NCBI RefSeq assembly: GCF_019891175.1
Contig: NZ_CP072600.1
Location: 3,720,001-3,784,000, forward strand
Reading direction: 5' to 3'
From: Leptothermofonsia sichuanensis E412
GTDB taxonomy: Bacteria > Cyanobacteriota > Cyanobacteriia > Leptolyngbyales > Leptolyngbyaceae
DNA length: 64,000 bases
Shown: in pieces, positions 35,382 to 45,034 of the stretch
Numbering within the stretch: position 1 is the stretch's first letter
How the letters are laid out: each line of letters begins with the position of its first letter
Program-made: the position numbers and the translations under genes
The notes under the pieces: model-generated
The model's database searches: none
Told to the model about the DNA's origin: nothing
The model's input: only the letters and a program-made list of their open reading frames with translations

Positions 35382-36806
35382 ATGATTAACAAAAGAGTAG
35401 CGCGGTCACAGCGTTTAGCCTGGTTAGAAGGTATCCGCATTCTGGGAGTCATTTTACTTTTGATTTACCACGCCCAGTTGCTCTTTACAGGATATGCCTA
35501 TACTCCCCAGCCAATTGGTCTTACCGAAAATTTAGAGCAGTTACTTGCCCCGGTCGAAAACCTTTCTGACCGGGGTTTGCTATTCCGCTTCTTCAGTATT
35601 CCAGCCTGGTTTGGGTTTCAATTTGTCGATGTGTTTGTTCTCATCAGTGGCTTCTGCCTGGTGCTCTCCCAAAAAGGTAAGCCACTGGATATTGCCGGGT
35701 TTCTCAAACGTCGGGTCCTGAGGCTGTTGTTTCCTTTCTGGACCATTGTCTGGTTATCGCTGCCTGTCCTCTGGGCTGTTGGGTTAGCTGCCAACCTGAC
35801 AATTCCCAATCCTTGGCAGATGTTTGCTGCTGCCACCTTTCCCCTCCTGACCGACTTCAGTGGTGAACTATTGCGAGCCAATAGCCACACCTGGGGGTTC
35901 ATGCCATTGATTTTGAGCTTTGGTTTGCTTTCTCCATTGCTACGGATTTTGCTATTGCGGTGGGGAACTGCCCACTTGCTGTTCATCACTACAGTACTCA
36001 CGGTTGGTTACCGGGCACTGGCGGTTTACCAGTTTGATGGCCACCCCACTTATGTCTTGTTTGATACCTCGGTGGGGTGGTACCCATTTCTGTTGTTTCC
36101 GGCAAAGCTCAGCACGTTTGTGCTGGGAATGGTGGTTGCCCACTACTATTGCAAGGGCAGAGGTCCGGTGTTCTGGCAACCAGAAAAAGCCCTCCTGGTA
36201 GGGGGCGCTGTCTACTTGATTGGGTTTGTCTGCCAGTTCTATCGCTGGGGTTGGGTCTTTGCGGATCTCCTGCTGCCTGTGGGTCTGAGTCTCTGTTGTA
36301 TGGTAGGTTTCCGTGCGATCGCCCAGGGGCAGGTGGCAATGGCATTCAATATCTTAGGTCCCTACAGCTACAGCTACTTTCTCCTTTCCAGTCTGGTGGC
36401 AGACTATACGATTAAACTGGTGATTCGGGATAGTCCTTCTCTGTATACCCACTGGTTGCCGGTGATGGTCCTGGGAACCTGGGCAATCGCAATTCTGGCT
36501 GACTATACGTTGCCCTCTCTGCGGGGGCTGGTAATCGGACTGTTGCAGGATATGGACTATGTGCTGAACCGGCAACCGGTTGTGCGCCACCGGAACTGGA
36601 CTCCCCAGGCGGGCGATCGGGTCTGCTATCAGGGCAAAGCAGGCTGGCAGGTGATCAAAGTGGAAAAACTGCTGGATGAGCAGGAATTTTTTCTGTGCCA
36701 GGTCAGTGATGGCCAGCGATCGCTTTGGGTTCATGAAGATAACCTGGAACTTGCCGGAAAAAGTCGCTCTTCGCCAGAAGTAAACAACGACTCTACGGTT
36801 TCTTAA
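35382..36806 (+). CDS. Acyltransferase-3 family membrane protein
   Basis: 474 residues. About ten membrane helices. The N-terminus RLAWLEGIRILGVILLLIYHAQLL contains the family's R...H element, and FQFVDVFVLISGFCLVLS is the next conserved block. It probably transfers an acetyl or other acyl group onto a sugar polymer. The last ~75 residues (from NWTPQAGDRVCYQGKAGWQV) form a separate small beta-rich domain not usual in the family. It is the first of three codirectional genes, followed after 74 bp by a glycosyltransferase. Confidence 0.88.
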   Translation: MINKRVARSQRLAWLEGIRILGVILLLIYHAQLLFTGYAYTPQPIGLTENLEQLLAPVENLSDRGLLFRFFSIPAWFGFQFVDVFVLISGFCLVLSQKGKPLDIAGFLKRRVLRLLFPFWTIVWLSLPVLWAVGLAANLTIPNPWQMFAAATFPLLTDFSGELLRANSHTWGFMPLILSFGLLSPLLRILLLRWGTAHLLFITTVLTVGYRALAVYQFDGHPTYVLFDTSVGWYPFLLFPAKLSTFVLGMVVAHYYCKGRGPVFWQPEKALLVGGAVYLIGFVCQFYRWGWVFADLLLPVGLSLCCMVGFRAIAQGQVAMAFNILGPYSYSYFLLSSLVADYTIKLVIRDSPSLYTHWLPVMVLGTWAIAILADYTLPSLRGLVIGLLQDMDYVLNRQPVVRHRNWTPQAGDRVCYQGKAGWQVIKVEKLLDEQEFFLCQVSDGQRSLWVHEDNLELAGKSRSSPEVNNDSTVS

Positions 36807-36880
36807 ATGGGTGTAGTATCTCTTATCCTGAAAAGAAATCTTAGTTTAGAAAGAAAATACCTGACCCTGAGGAGTGAACG

Positions 36881-38368
36881 ATGTTTGACGTGAGGAAATG
36901 GCCGAAGGATATGCAAAAGCTGGTGTATACACACATTTTGCTGATCGGCGTTCCTACTATTTTTTATTACTGCCTGCGACTGGGGGGGCTGAGTCTGGTT
37001 GATGTTCATGTGGCGATTGCCACTTTTTTTCTGTTCAGTTCTTTAGTGATTTTTATTGAAGGAACCAGCGCGCTGTTTCGGCGTTTTGCTGTAGAAGGCA
37101 AATACCTCCCCCAGAACAGGCTGGACAGGCTGTTACAGATCATTAAATCCAGGCTCGGTATCCGTGGCTACTGCCTCCCGGCTTCCCAAAGCCCGGTTCC
37201 TCGTTGTTCCTTTCTGGTTGCGGCCTACCTGCCCAACGAACAGGACATTATCCTGGAAACCATTCAATACATTCTCAACCATGTCCAGCGCCCGGCAGGT
37301 GGCATGGAACTGATTCTGGCATACAACACCCCAGTCGATTTGCCGATTGAAGATGACCTGCGTTTGCTGGCGAAAACCCACCCCGAACTCCGCCTGCTCC
37401 GGGTGTCCGGCAGCCGTTCAAAAGCAGAAAACTTAAATGCGGCCCTGGATGTGGTCACGGGAGAAATTACCTGCATTCTTGATGCCGACCACCATCCAGC
37501 CGCTGACTGTTTTTACCGGGCATGGCGCTGGTTAGAGTATGACTACGACATTGTGCAGGGACGCAACATTATTCGCAACCACGGGCATAATTTGCTCACT
37601 CAGTGTATTGCGGTTGAATTTGAAAGTGTGTACGGAGTCAGCCATGCCGCCAAATCTTTCTTGACGGACTCCACCATTTTTGGGGGTTCCAATGGCTACT
37701 GGCGCACCTCTGTTCTGAAACAAATTCGGTTCAATCCAACCATGCTGACTGAAGACATTGACGCTTCGATGCGAACCTTGCTGAGCGGCTACCGGATCGT
37801 CCACGATCGCAGCATTGTTACCACGGAACTGGCTCCAGCTAACTTTCATTCCTTCTGGTTTCAACGTAAACGGTGGGCCCAGGGATGGCTGGAAGTGAGC
37901 TTCAAATATCAGCGGCGGGTCTGGCGATCAAGAAAGCTTACCTTTTTGCAGAAACTTTACTGGACTTATCTGCTCTATTACTGTGTGTTCTATTCACTCA
38001 TTGCCCTGCAAATTTTGCCGCTTATCCTCAGCCTGTTTTTGTTCTATGGCTACCTGCCCCCCTCAGATAACCCTTATCTGTTGTTCAGCACGGTTGTTAC
38101 CTTCTCCAGTGGTATTTTTCAGACACTGGTAACAATGCGGGTAGCCGCAGTTCGCTATCCAACCTTTTATTTCATTCAGCATTCAGCCTTGATTTTCATT
38201 TACACCATTTTCAAAAACATGATTTCAGTGGTTGGTTTGTATGATCACCTGCATGGGTTGAATCAATGGGTGGTCACTCCACGAGGCAACCAGCGGCAGC
38301 GTGAAATTACCTTACAGGAAGCAACCATGCTGGCATCCAGTCCAGCCGCCATCCGAACAACCAAATAG
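36881..38368 (+). CDS. Family 2 glycosyltransferase, cellulose-synthase-like
   Basis: 495 residues. GAGGAG precedes the start. Two membrane helices at the N-terminus and three or four at the C-terminus flank the cytoplasmic GT-A domain. Catalytic elements: SRSKAENLNAALD, LDADHHP (DxD), TEDIDASMR (base) and QRKRWAQGW (QxxRW), the set of processive beta-glycan synthases. It likely polymerises and exports a beta-linked polysaccharide. No PilZ domain is visible. The downstream glycoside hydrolase starts two bases after its stop, and the acyltransferase lies upstream, so the three are probably one operon. Confidence 0.92.
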   Translation: MFDVRKWPKDMQKLVYTHILLIGVPTIFYYCLRLGGLSLVDVHVAIATFFLFSSLVIFIEGTSALFRRFAVEGKYLPQNRLDRLLQIIKSRLGIRGYCLPASQSPVPRCSFLVAAYLPNEQDIILETIQYILNHVQRPAGGMELILAYNTPVDLPIEDDLRLLAKTHPELRLLRVSGSRSKAENLNAALDVVTGEITCILDADHHPAADCFYRAWRWLEYDYDIVQGRNIIRNHGHNLLTQCIAVEFESVYGVSHAAKSFLTDSTIFGGSNGYWRTSVLKQIRFNPTMLTEDIDASMRTLLSGYRIVHDRSIVTTELAPANFHSFWFQRKRWAQGWLEVSFKYQRRVWRSRKLTFLQKLYWTYLLYYCVFYSLIALQILPLILSLFLFYGYLPPSDNPYLLFSTVVTFSSGIFQTLVTMRVAAVRYPTFYFIQHSALIFIYTIFKNMISVVGLYDHLHGLNQWVVTPRGNQRQREITLQEATMLASSPAAIRTTK

Positions 38369-38370
38369 CG

Positions 38371-39348
38371 GTGAGTGCTCTGGTGATACTGGGAACCACA
38401 TTCAGCCAGCTTCAATGCCGCTACATGGGGTTGGATTATCGGGAAACCTTTCGCTATGTCTGCTCCCTGGGGTTTCCTCTGGTACGGCTATGTAGCTACT
38501 GGAACGAAATTGAACCCGGTGAGAACCAGTTTGATTTTTCGACCCTGGACTGGCTTCTGGATGAAAGTCACCGGCAGGGTGTGGAAGTTGTGCTGACAGC
38601 GGGGATGAAAGCCCCCCGCTGGCCCGAATTCCATTTTCCAGAATGGTTGAGCCGTTGCAATGACACCTCTGGTAGTATGCGACCCATTGACCGTCATCCA
38701 GGGATCCGCGATCGCACCCTCCATTTTCTGGAACAGGTGATCAACCATGCCCGCCATGCCCCGGCAGTCCAGTACTGGCAGGTTGAAAATGAACCCTTCG
38801 CCCGCCTGGAGATCACAGGTGGGCGGTTTCTCAGCGAAGGGTTTGTCCGCCAAGAGGTGGAGCAGGTGCGATCGCTCACCTTACCCCACCAGAAAATATT
38901 ACTCACCAACGCCATTACCCTGCCGGCTGCCCAGTTCCCCGCGGACGATCGGGCGTTTCGTGCCAGTCTTGCCCTGGCAGATGCCGTTGGGGTGAATGTC
39001 TACACCAAAGTCCCCATCGGAAATTCCCCATTCTATGTCGAGGCAATGCCCCCCTTCTGGAATAAATTGCGCCACTGGCAGCAAATTCTCAGAATTCGTA
39101 GCAAAGAAGCCTGGATCGCTGAAGCCCAGGCAGAACCCTGGGAGCCAAACGAACTGGTTGCCATGAAAAACATGGACTACCCCAGTTCCAACCCTGCCAG
39201 AGTCCAATCCCTGGTGACCCAACTGGTCGCAATTGGCTATAGTCCTATCCTGCTATGGGGCTGCGAATACTGGTACTGGCATCAGAAAAACGGACGCCAC
39301 GATTGGAACTCGATGGTTAACAGGCTCATGGCGCAGTTCTCATTCTGA
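38371..39348 (+). CDS. Clan A-like glycoside hydrolase
   Basis: 325 residues from a GTG two bases after the glycosyltransferase stop. TIM-barrel pattern: PLVRLCSYWNEIEPGENQFDF, then VENEP with the probable acid/base Glu141, and EAWIAEAQAEPW with the probable nucleophile Glu251. ILLWGCEYWYWHQ closes the barrel. There is no signal peptide. The family resembles GH5/GH39/GH42-type enzymes, but I cannot name it. Hydrolases beside glycan synthases often trim or release the polymer. The lack of a signal peptide is unusual for that role, unless a longer start exists. Confidence 0.82.
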   Translation: MSALVILGTTFSQLQCRYMGLDYRETFRYVCSLGFPLVRLCSYWNEIEPGENQFDFSTLDWLLDESHRQGVEVVLTAGMKAPRWPEFHFPEWLSRCNDTSGSMRPIDRHPGIRDRTLHFLEQVINHARHAPAVQYWQVENEPFARLEITGGRFLSEGFVRQEVEQVRSLTLPHQKILLTNAITLPAAQFPADDRAFRASLALADAVGVNVYTKVPIGNSPFYVEAMPPFWNKLRHWQQILRIRSKEAWIAEAQAEPWEPNELVAMKNMDYPSSNPARVQSLVTQLVAIGYSPILLWGCEYWYWHQKNGRHDWNSMVNRLMAQFSF

Positions 39349-39555
39349 TCTCCCCTCTCTTCTCACCCCTCTCTTCTCACTCCTCACTTCTCACTTCTCA
39401 CTTCTCACCCCTCTCCCCTCTCTTCTCACCAGTACTATTACATTCTTTAAAGTTTTACCGCCTTTCATCAGTTTGGGTTCAGGCAGTGCGGTAAACTAAG
39501 CCTTGACTCTAAAGCTTTGGCGGTAGGCTATTACTGCTAAGGCTACTGGTGATAG

Positions 39556-39843
<288 letters not shown>

Positions 39844-39890
39844 AAAGCGCAATTATACGCATTCAATTTTTCCATGTGGGTTCAAAGATT

Positions 39891-39916
39891 AAGGGAGAGC
39901 AGGTCTCTCCCTTTTT
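39891..39916 (+). terminator. Rho-independent terminator of psaC
   Basis: AAGGGAGAG (39891-39899) pairs with CTCTCCCTT (39905-39913), followed by a run of T. Confidence 0.9.
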
Positions 39917-39954
39917 ATTTGGTTTGAAGCAGAGTCGGGGCTGCTGATTCTGGA

Positions 39955-39986
39955 TATAAAAAAAGAAAGGACCGCAATGCGGTCCT
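39955..39986 (-). terminator. Rho-independent terminator of the Hpt gene
   Basis: On the minus strand AGGACCGCA pairs with TGCGGTCCT, followed by TTTCTTTTTTT. It lies just downstream of the Hpt gene. Confidence 0.88.
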
Positions 39987-40023
39987 GACCTGCAAGGAGA
40001 AGAAGCTCTACCGACCTGCCACG

Positions 40024-41004
40024 CTACTGAATTGCCTTCATGATGAACTCAGCCAGTTCGATCAGTTGCTGTTTATTAAAAGCATCCAGCAATGCCCTGG
40101 CCGCCGCTCGCGGTTCTGCGGGAATGGTGAGTTTTGCCCCGGAGGCCGGATCTGCACCTGCATTCGCCTGAGATACCGCCGTTGATGGGGCAGCAACAGG
40201 TTTAATTGGGGCAGGTTGTCCAGGAGCATGAATCCCGGCAAGCTGTTGTAGCGCTTGACTGGGGACAATTTCGCTGGCTCTGCCAGCAATGAGTAAATCC
40301 CCTGCCTGCTTAAGTTCCTTGATAATGACAGGAGCCAGGGTTGGATAGGGGGTTTTGGGGTTGGCGATCGCCTTTTGAGCGGTTTGGAGCAGATTGTGCC
40401 ACTCTGCACTGTTGTGTAACTGGGTAATGCGTCTACAGAAGGTGGTCAGTTGCTGCCGACCGGCAGGGGTATCTCCCTGCTTAAACAGTTCCAGCATCTT
40501 TTTCAACACCCCATTGAGCAGGGGAGCCAGGTCTGCACTGGTTCGGGTTGCAGATTGCGGTTTAGACACCGCACCAGATTTCCCCTTCATCCGTTGAGTG
40601 AGATAATTTTGCAGTTCAGCAAATAACGGTTCTGCTGCCTGGACAACCTGATTGGCATCGTCTGGGCGCAATCCGTAGGGAGATTGAAGCTCTTCTACAA
40701 GATCTTTAAGCGTATCAAACCCCTTGAGAAAAAGGTTTTCTAGATTCTGGTCAATGTCAACTGGATGTTCTTTCAACTGCTTGAAGCAGTCCTCCAGATG
40801 GTGGCTCACTTTCTGAATGCTATCGAAGCCCAGCATCGCTGCTCCCCCCTTAACCGAGTGGGCAGCCCGGAACATCTCGTTCAGACGTTCTGAATCTGCC
40901 ATAGTCGCTTTCAGATTCAGTAACCCCTGTTCAATCGTATCCAGGTGTTCCCTGGCTTCTTCAATGAAGTAACCTAATATTTGTTGCTGTTTCGTTGCTT
41001 GCAC
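40024..41004 (-). CDS. Hpt-domain phosphotransfer protein
   Basis: 326 residues. The first 110 form a CheA-type Hpt helical bundle with the phospho-accepting His49 in AAHSVKGGAAMLGF. The rest is a helical stretch (95-135), a linker and another helical region, with Pro/Ala-rich linkers and no kinase domain. It must therefore be phosphorylated by a separate histidine kinase and pass the phosphate to a receiver protein, or act as a sink. It ends in a strong terminator. Which kinase pairs with it cannot be told; the hybrid kinase at 13520-15166 has only a receiver at its N-terminus and is a theoretical partner. Confidence 0.88.
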   Translation of the reverse strand: MQATKQQQILGYFIEEAREHLDTIEQGLLNLKATMADSERLNEMFRAAHSVKGGAAMLGFDSIQKVSHHLEDCFKQLKEHPVDIDQNLENLFLKGFDTLKDLVEELQSPYGLRPDDANQVVQAAEPLFAELQNYLTQRMKGKSGAVSKPQSATRTSADLAPLLNGVLKKMLELFKQGDTPAGRQQLTTFCRRITQLHNSAEWHNLLQTAQKAIANPKTPYPTLAPVIIKELKQAGDLLIAGRASEIVPSQALQQLAGIHAPGQPAPIKPVAAPSTAVSQANAGADPASGAKLTIPAEPRAAARALLDAFNKQQLIELAEFIMKAIQ

Positions 41005-41059
41005 GACCCTATCCCCGCCAGAGTAATAATTGGTGACGAGCGTATGGAGGTAGTAGAGG

Positions 41060-41491
41060 ATGATACCCCCTGACTCAAGTATTCCCAGAAGGGAGGAGGT
41101 TGTATCTTCTTTTACCTATTCCGGGGGATGTCACTGTGGGTCAGTACGGTTTGAAGTCAGGGTCAACCCGGACGATCAAGTTGTACTTGACTGTAACTGC
41201 TCCATTTGTCAGAAAAAGGGGTTTTTGCATCTGATTGTGCCACCGGATCGCTTCCGCCTATTGAGCGGTGAGGAGGCGTTAGTCAGCTATCACTTTAATA
41301 CGGGAACCGCCAAACATCTGTTCTGCCGCACCTGTGGGATTCATGCCTTTTATCGACCGCGATCGCACCCTGAAGCTTACGATGTCAATGTCCGTTGCCT
41401 GGATGGGCAAGTGCTTTCTCAATTCCGAATTGAGCCATTTGATGGTGCCAATTGGGAGCAAAGCATAGATTCCCTCAAATCGGTACAGTAG
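41060..41491 (+). CDS. GFA-family zinc protein
   Basis: 143 residues. Zinc ligands are in YSGGCHCGSVRF, CNCSICQKKG and HLFCRTCGIHAFY, the pattern of the glutathione-dependent formaldehyde-activating (GFA/CENP-V) family. Many members are not formaldehyde enzymes, so the label describes the fold only. The first ~20 residues (MIPPDSSIPRREEVVSS) are not conserved; the real start may be later. It stands between the Hpt gene, which is divergent, and the GTPase gene. Confidence 0.9.
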   Translation: MIPPDSSIPRREEVVSSFTYSGGCHCGSVRFEVRVNPDDQVVLDCNCSICQKKGFLHLIVPPDRFRLLSGEEALVSYHFNTGTAKHLFCRTCGIHAFYRPRSHPEAYDVNVRCLDGQVLSQFRIEPFDGANWEQSIDSLKSVQ

Positions 41492-41604
41492 TCCCTCATA
41501 GCTGGCTCCTACAATGAATGAATGGAACCAGGAGAGATGGGGAATCCCCAGGCAACTGGTATTTCTCCACTCAATGGGGACTGGAAAACATTTGGGCACA
41601 GGCA

Positions 41605-43542
41605 ATGGTGCGACTTAAGCTCTGGCAATGGGTGTTACTGGCACTTCCGATCGCGGCAAATGTTGGCTTTCTGCTGGTGGCAGCAGGGTTTCAAATCCAC
41701 CAGTGGGGAATTAACTGGGTTTGGGGAATTTTTGTGGTGCTGTTTGCGGGCTGGCGCTGGTTGCTGGTCACCTGGACCAGTCCGGCCCTGGCACAGGTGC
41801 AGGCTGTGGTGGACGAGGTTACAGAAGAATTGGAGGCAACTACTGCCAACCCCTCATCGGTACCGGCTGGCAAAGCTTCCCAGGAAGCGGAAGCCGCTCT
41901 TCAAAAAATTCTGGAGGAAGCCCGTAACGATCCACCCCTGTGGGAAAACGGAAACCAGTTCTGGCAGCGGTGTCAACAACTGGTGGAAGCGATCGCTCGC
42001 GCTTACTACCCTCAGGCAGAACATCCCCTGCTGAATATCTATATACCGCAGGCATACCGGCTGATTCGAGGAACCGTGGATGACCTGGATCAATGGATGC
42101 AGAAGCTGTCGCCGGCACTCAATCAGGTTACCGTGGGACAGGCTTACCAGGCTTATTTGCTTTACAAGAAGCTGGAACCCTCTGCCCGCAAGATCTGGCA
42201 GGTCTGGAACTGGTCACAGTGGCTGCTCAACCCTGCTGCGGCAATTGCCCGGACTGCCAGCCAAAACTATGGGGAACGGGCCAATCAGCAATTGCTGGCA
42301 AATCTGAGTCAACTACTGCGTGAAGCTGCCCTGCAAAACCTGGGCAGACAGGCGATCGCCCTCTATGGGGGCACCCCATTTCCCGATCTGAATTTACCAT
42401 CGGCTCCAACCCCTTCCCTGCGTAAGGCAGAAACTCAAACATTGCGCGACATTCTGCTTCGGGCAGAGCCGCCGGAAACCCATGAGCAAATGCCGGTCAA
42501 TATTTTGCTGGTTGGACGAACCGGAGCCGGTAAAAGCAGTCTGATTAACACCCTATTTTTTGACCATCGGGCAGCCGTTGATGTATTACCCAGTACAGAC
42601 CAGATTCAGGACTATCACTGGCGGGCAGAAACTGGCGAAACCCTGACTCTATGGGACAGTCCGGGCTATGAACAGGTGGATCGCCCAGCTTTACGGGAAC
42701 AGGTGCTGGACTATGTGACAAAAGCGGATTTATTGTTGCTGGTCACCCCTGCCCTGGATCCTGCCCTCCAGATGGATGGCGACTTTCTCAAAGATGCTCG
42801 CAACTTGGTGGCTGATTTGCCCATTGTGACTGTGGTGACTCAGGTGGATCGCCTGCGTCCCCTGCGGGAGTGGGAGCCTCCCTACAACTGGGAATGGGGC
42901 GATCGCCCAAAAGAGATTGCCATCCGGGAAGCCACCCGGTATCGCGCCCAGTTACTGGGTGATTACTGCGATGCCGTTGTGCCTATTGTGACACGCGATC
43001 TGGACAGCAGTCGTGCTGCCTGGAATGTGGATGCCCTATCCCTATGGCTATTGCAGGCGATCGCCCCGGCCAAACAACTTCGCCTGGCCCGGTTCCTTCG
43101 CAACCTGGAAGCCCGCACCCTGGGTGCTGTCAAAATCATTGATCACTACACCTTCCAGATGACCACCACCCAGGGATTGACCAGCCTGCTGAAGAGTCCC
43201 GTGCTGACCTTCATTTCCACCCTGACCACCGGGTCCCCCACCCTGGCATACCTGCTGGCGGAGAAGATCCCGGTCGAGCAACTCCCGTTAGTGATTGGCA
43301 AACTCCAGATGGCTTACGATCTCTTCTCTCTGCTAAACGAAGGAGATCCCAATGCCCGCAACTTTGATCTGCTTTCCCTCTGGACACTTTTGCTGGAGAA
43401 CAATCCACCTCCAGATCGCAATGCCTGGGCATTTGGTCATGCGGTTACTGAATACCTGACCCAGCAACTGACAACCGACCAACTGTGGGAACGGTTTAAG
43501 TTCTACCTCGGTCAGGCGGGGGCAGGGCACAGGGTAGAGTGA
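41605..43542 (+). CDS. Membrane-associated GTPase
   Basis: 645 residues from the ATG at 41605; the frame is open to 41518, but the homology-like part starts with the hydrophobic helices MVRLKLWQWVLLALPIAANV. Two N-terminal helices are followed by a long helical region and a TRAFAC G-domain near residue 300: G1 GRTGAGKSS, G3 LWDSPGYEQ and G4 TQVDRL. The C-terminal 200 residues include hydrophobic stretches (LTSLLKSPVLTFISTL). It resembles Era/EngA-like and dynamin-like membrane GTPases. Its role is unknown. Its stop overlaps the next start (GTGA), so it is coupled with the serine hydrolase. Confidence 0.85.
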   Translation: MVRLKLWQWVLLALPIAANVGFLLVAAGFQIHQWGINWVWGIFVVLFAGWRWLLVTWTSPALAQVQAVVDEVTEELEATTANPSSVPAGKASQEAEAALQKILEEARNDPPLWENGNQFWQRCQQLVEAIARAYYPQAEHPLLNIYIPQAYRLIRGTVDDLDQWMQKLSPALNQVTVGQAYQAYLLYKKLEPSARKIWQVWNWSQWLLNPAAAIARTASQNYGERANQQLLANLSQLLREAALQNLGRQAIALYGGTPFPDLNLPSAPTPSLRKAETQTLRDILLRAEPPETHEQMPVNILLVGRTGAGKSSLINTLFFDHRAAVDVLPSTDQIQDYHWRAETGETLTLWDSPGYEQVDRPALREQVLDYVTKADLLLLVTPALDPALQMDGDFLKDARNLVADLPIVTVVTQVDRLRPLREWEPPYNWEWGDRPKEIAIREATRYRAQLLGDYCDAVVPIVTRDLDSSRAAWNVDALSLWLLQAIAPAKQLRLARFLRNLEARTLGAVKIIDHYTFQMTTTQGLTSLLKSPVLTFISTLTTGSPTLAYLLAEKIPVEQLPLVIGKLQMAYDLFSLLNEGDPNARNFDLLSLWTLLLENNPPPDRNAWAFGHAVTEYLTQQLTTDQLWERFKFYLGQAGAGHRVE

Positions 43543-44513
43543 AGGGTAACGTGGTCAAACAAATCAACAGAATCATGTTTTTTCACAAGGATGAACAATT
43601 GGAAGCACTGGGCGATCGCATCCTGGAGCGAACCTGGGCAGCGTTTCCTGGATTTGCTCGCAACCAGATTTCATTGACCTGGCTGGTTTACGATCCCCCT
43701 GCCCCTGTCAATACAGGCGGAGCCTTAAGCCCCACAGAGTTCTGGCAGTACTCGCCACGAGGCTATAGCTATCGTGGAGTTGAGCGGATTTATCCTGCCA
43801 GCGTGGTCAAACTGTTTTACCTGGTTGCCATCCATGAATGGTTGGAACGGCAGATGGTTCAGTCTTCGGCTGAACTGGAGCGGGCAATCCGAGACATGAT
43901 TGTAGACTCCAGCAATGACGCCACGGGACTGGTGGTGGATGTGTTGACAGGGACTACCAGCGGTCCTGAATTACCACCTGGTCCCTTTGAAACATGGCAA
44001 CAACAACGCAATCTGGTGAATCGCTACTTTCAGTCCCTCAATTGGGAGGAACTGGAAACCATTAATGTCAACCAGAAAACCTGGTGCGATGGTCCTTATG
44101 GACGGGAGCGAATTTTTTACGGCGAACTGATGGAAAACCGCAACATGCTGACCACGATCGCCACGGCTCGTCTCCTGCACAGTATTGTTGGCGGAGTTGC
44201 AGTTTCTCCGGCGCGATCCCAGGCCATGATGAAGCTATTGCGGCGATCGCTCAACCCTCACGATCTGGCCGCCGATCCCGACAATCAGGTCACAGGCTTT
44301 CTGGGTGCAGGGCTGCCTGTGGATGCGCATCTCTGGTCAAAAGCCGGGTTGATGAGCCGGGTTCGCCATGATGCGGCTTACATTGAACTGACCAATGCCC
44401 GTCCCTATCTTCTGGTCGTATTCACGGAAGGGAAGGAGCATAGCCAGAATGAAGCCATCCTGCCATTGATTTCCCAGTGTGTTGCCGAAGCTGTAATCGC
44501 CCTGGGTAAGTAA
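43539..44513 (+). CDS. Class A beta-lactamase-fold serine hydrolase
   Basis: 324 residues. The start GTG overlaps the upstream stop by four bases; an in-frame ATG at 43575 is an alternative. Active-site motifs: Ser88-x-x-Lys91 (ASVVK), SSN at 124-126 in place of SDN, and SKAG in place of KTG. No signal peptide is seen, so it would act in the cytoplasm, unlike true beta-lactamases, and is more likely a peptidase or esterase. Coupling to a membrane GTPase is uncommon. It ends 521 bp before the next gene. Confidence 0.85.
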   Translation: MKGNVVKQINRIMFFHKDEQLEALGDRILERTWAAFPGFARNQISLTWLVYDPPAPVNTGGALSPTEFWQYSPRGYSYRGVERIYPASVVKLFYLVAIHEWLERQMVQSSAELERAIRDMIVDSSNDATGLVVDVLTGTTSGPELPPGPFETWQQQRNLVNRYFQSLNWEELETINVNQKTWCDGPYGRERIFYGELMENRNMLTTIATARLLHSIVGGVAVSPARSQAMMKLLRRSLNPHDLAADPDNQVTGFLGAGLPVDAHLWSKAGLMSRVRHDAAYIELTNARPYLLVVFTEGKEHSQNEAILPLISQCVAEAVIALGK

Positions 44514-45034
44514 TCCCTTAAGGAAAGTGGATTCAATCAAGGGAAAATCTGAAACTTCACCACAGAATCCCAGAGAGCATAGAGCCATTTTTCTCACGAT
44601 CCCCGACTACAAACTATGAACACCTATTAGCTGAATGATTTTAATCTTGTAAAATTTTCACAGTTCGGTACAAATCTGAATAGATTCAACCGAACCAGTG
44701 TTGGCAATGGCAGGTTTCTGTGCAATGTCTTCTTGCCATTGAATATCCAGAATCTGGACTTTGCTCCACTAGACAACGTTAGCGAGATTCAGACAGCCCA
44801 ACGTTACTCAGACTGGATCAATCTTGATTCAGGCTAGGGTTCGGGGATGTAATAGCCTGTAAAACTTACCACAAAGGCACAAAGGACACAAAGCAAGCTC
44901 CTGGTGCTCCTGGTGTTTTTGTGGTTCTGCTTCAGGACAGCATCTGAATTGATTCACATTCCTAAACAATATGGGCTGTGACGCTTAGTTAGTTTTGAAG
45001 TTGAACTCTTGTATTTGTGTGTGGAGAAGTGAAC
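44514..45034. other. Intergenic region with two dispersed repeats
   Basis: No gene. It contains a half CACAGAG repeat (44551-44590), a full CACAAAG/TTTGTGG repeat (44864-44929) and AT-rich sequence. The promoter of the barrel gene is expected near 44940-45010. Confidence 0.6.
44864..44929. repeat. Dispersed CACAAAG/TTTGTGG inverted repeat
   Basis: ACCACAAAGGCACAAAGG pairs with CCTGGTGTTTTTGTGGT, with a looped middle that repeats CTCCTGGTG. Confidence 0.65.
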
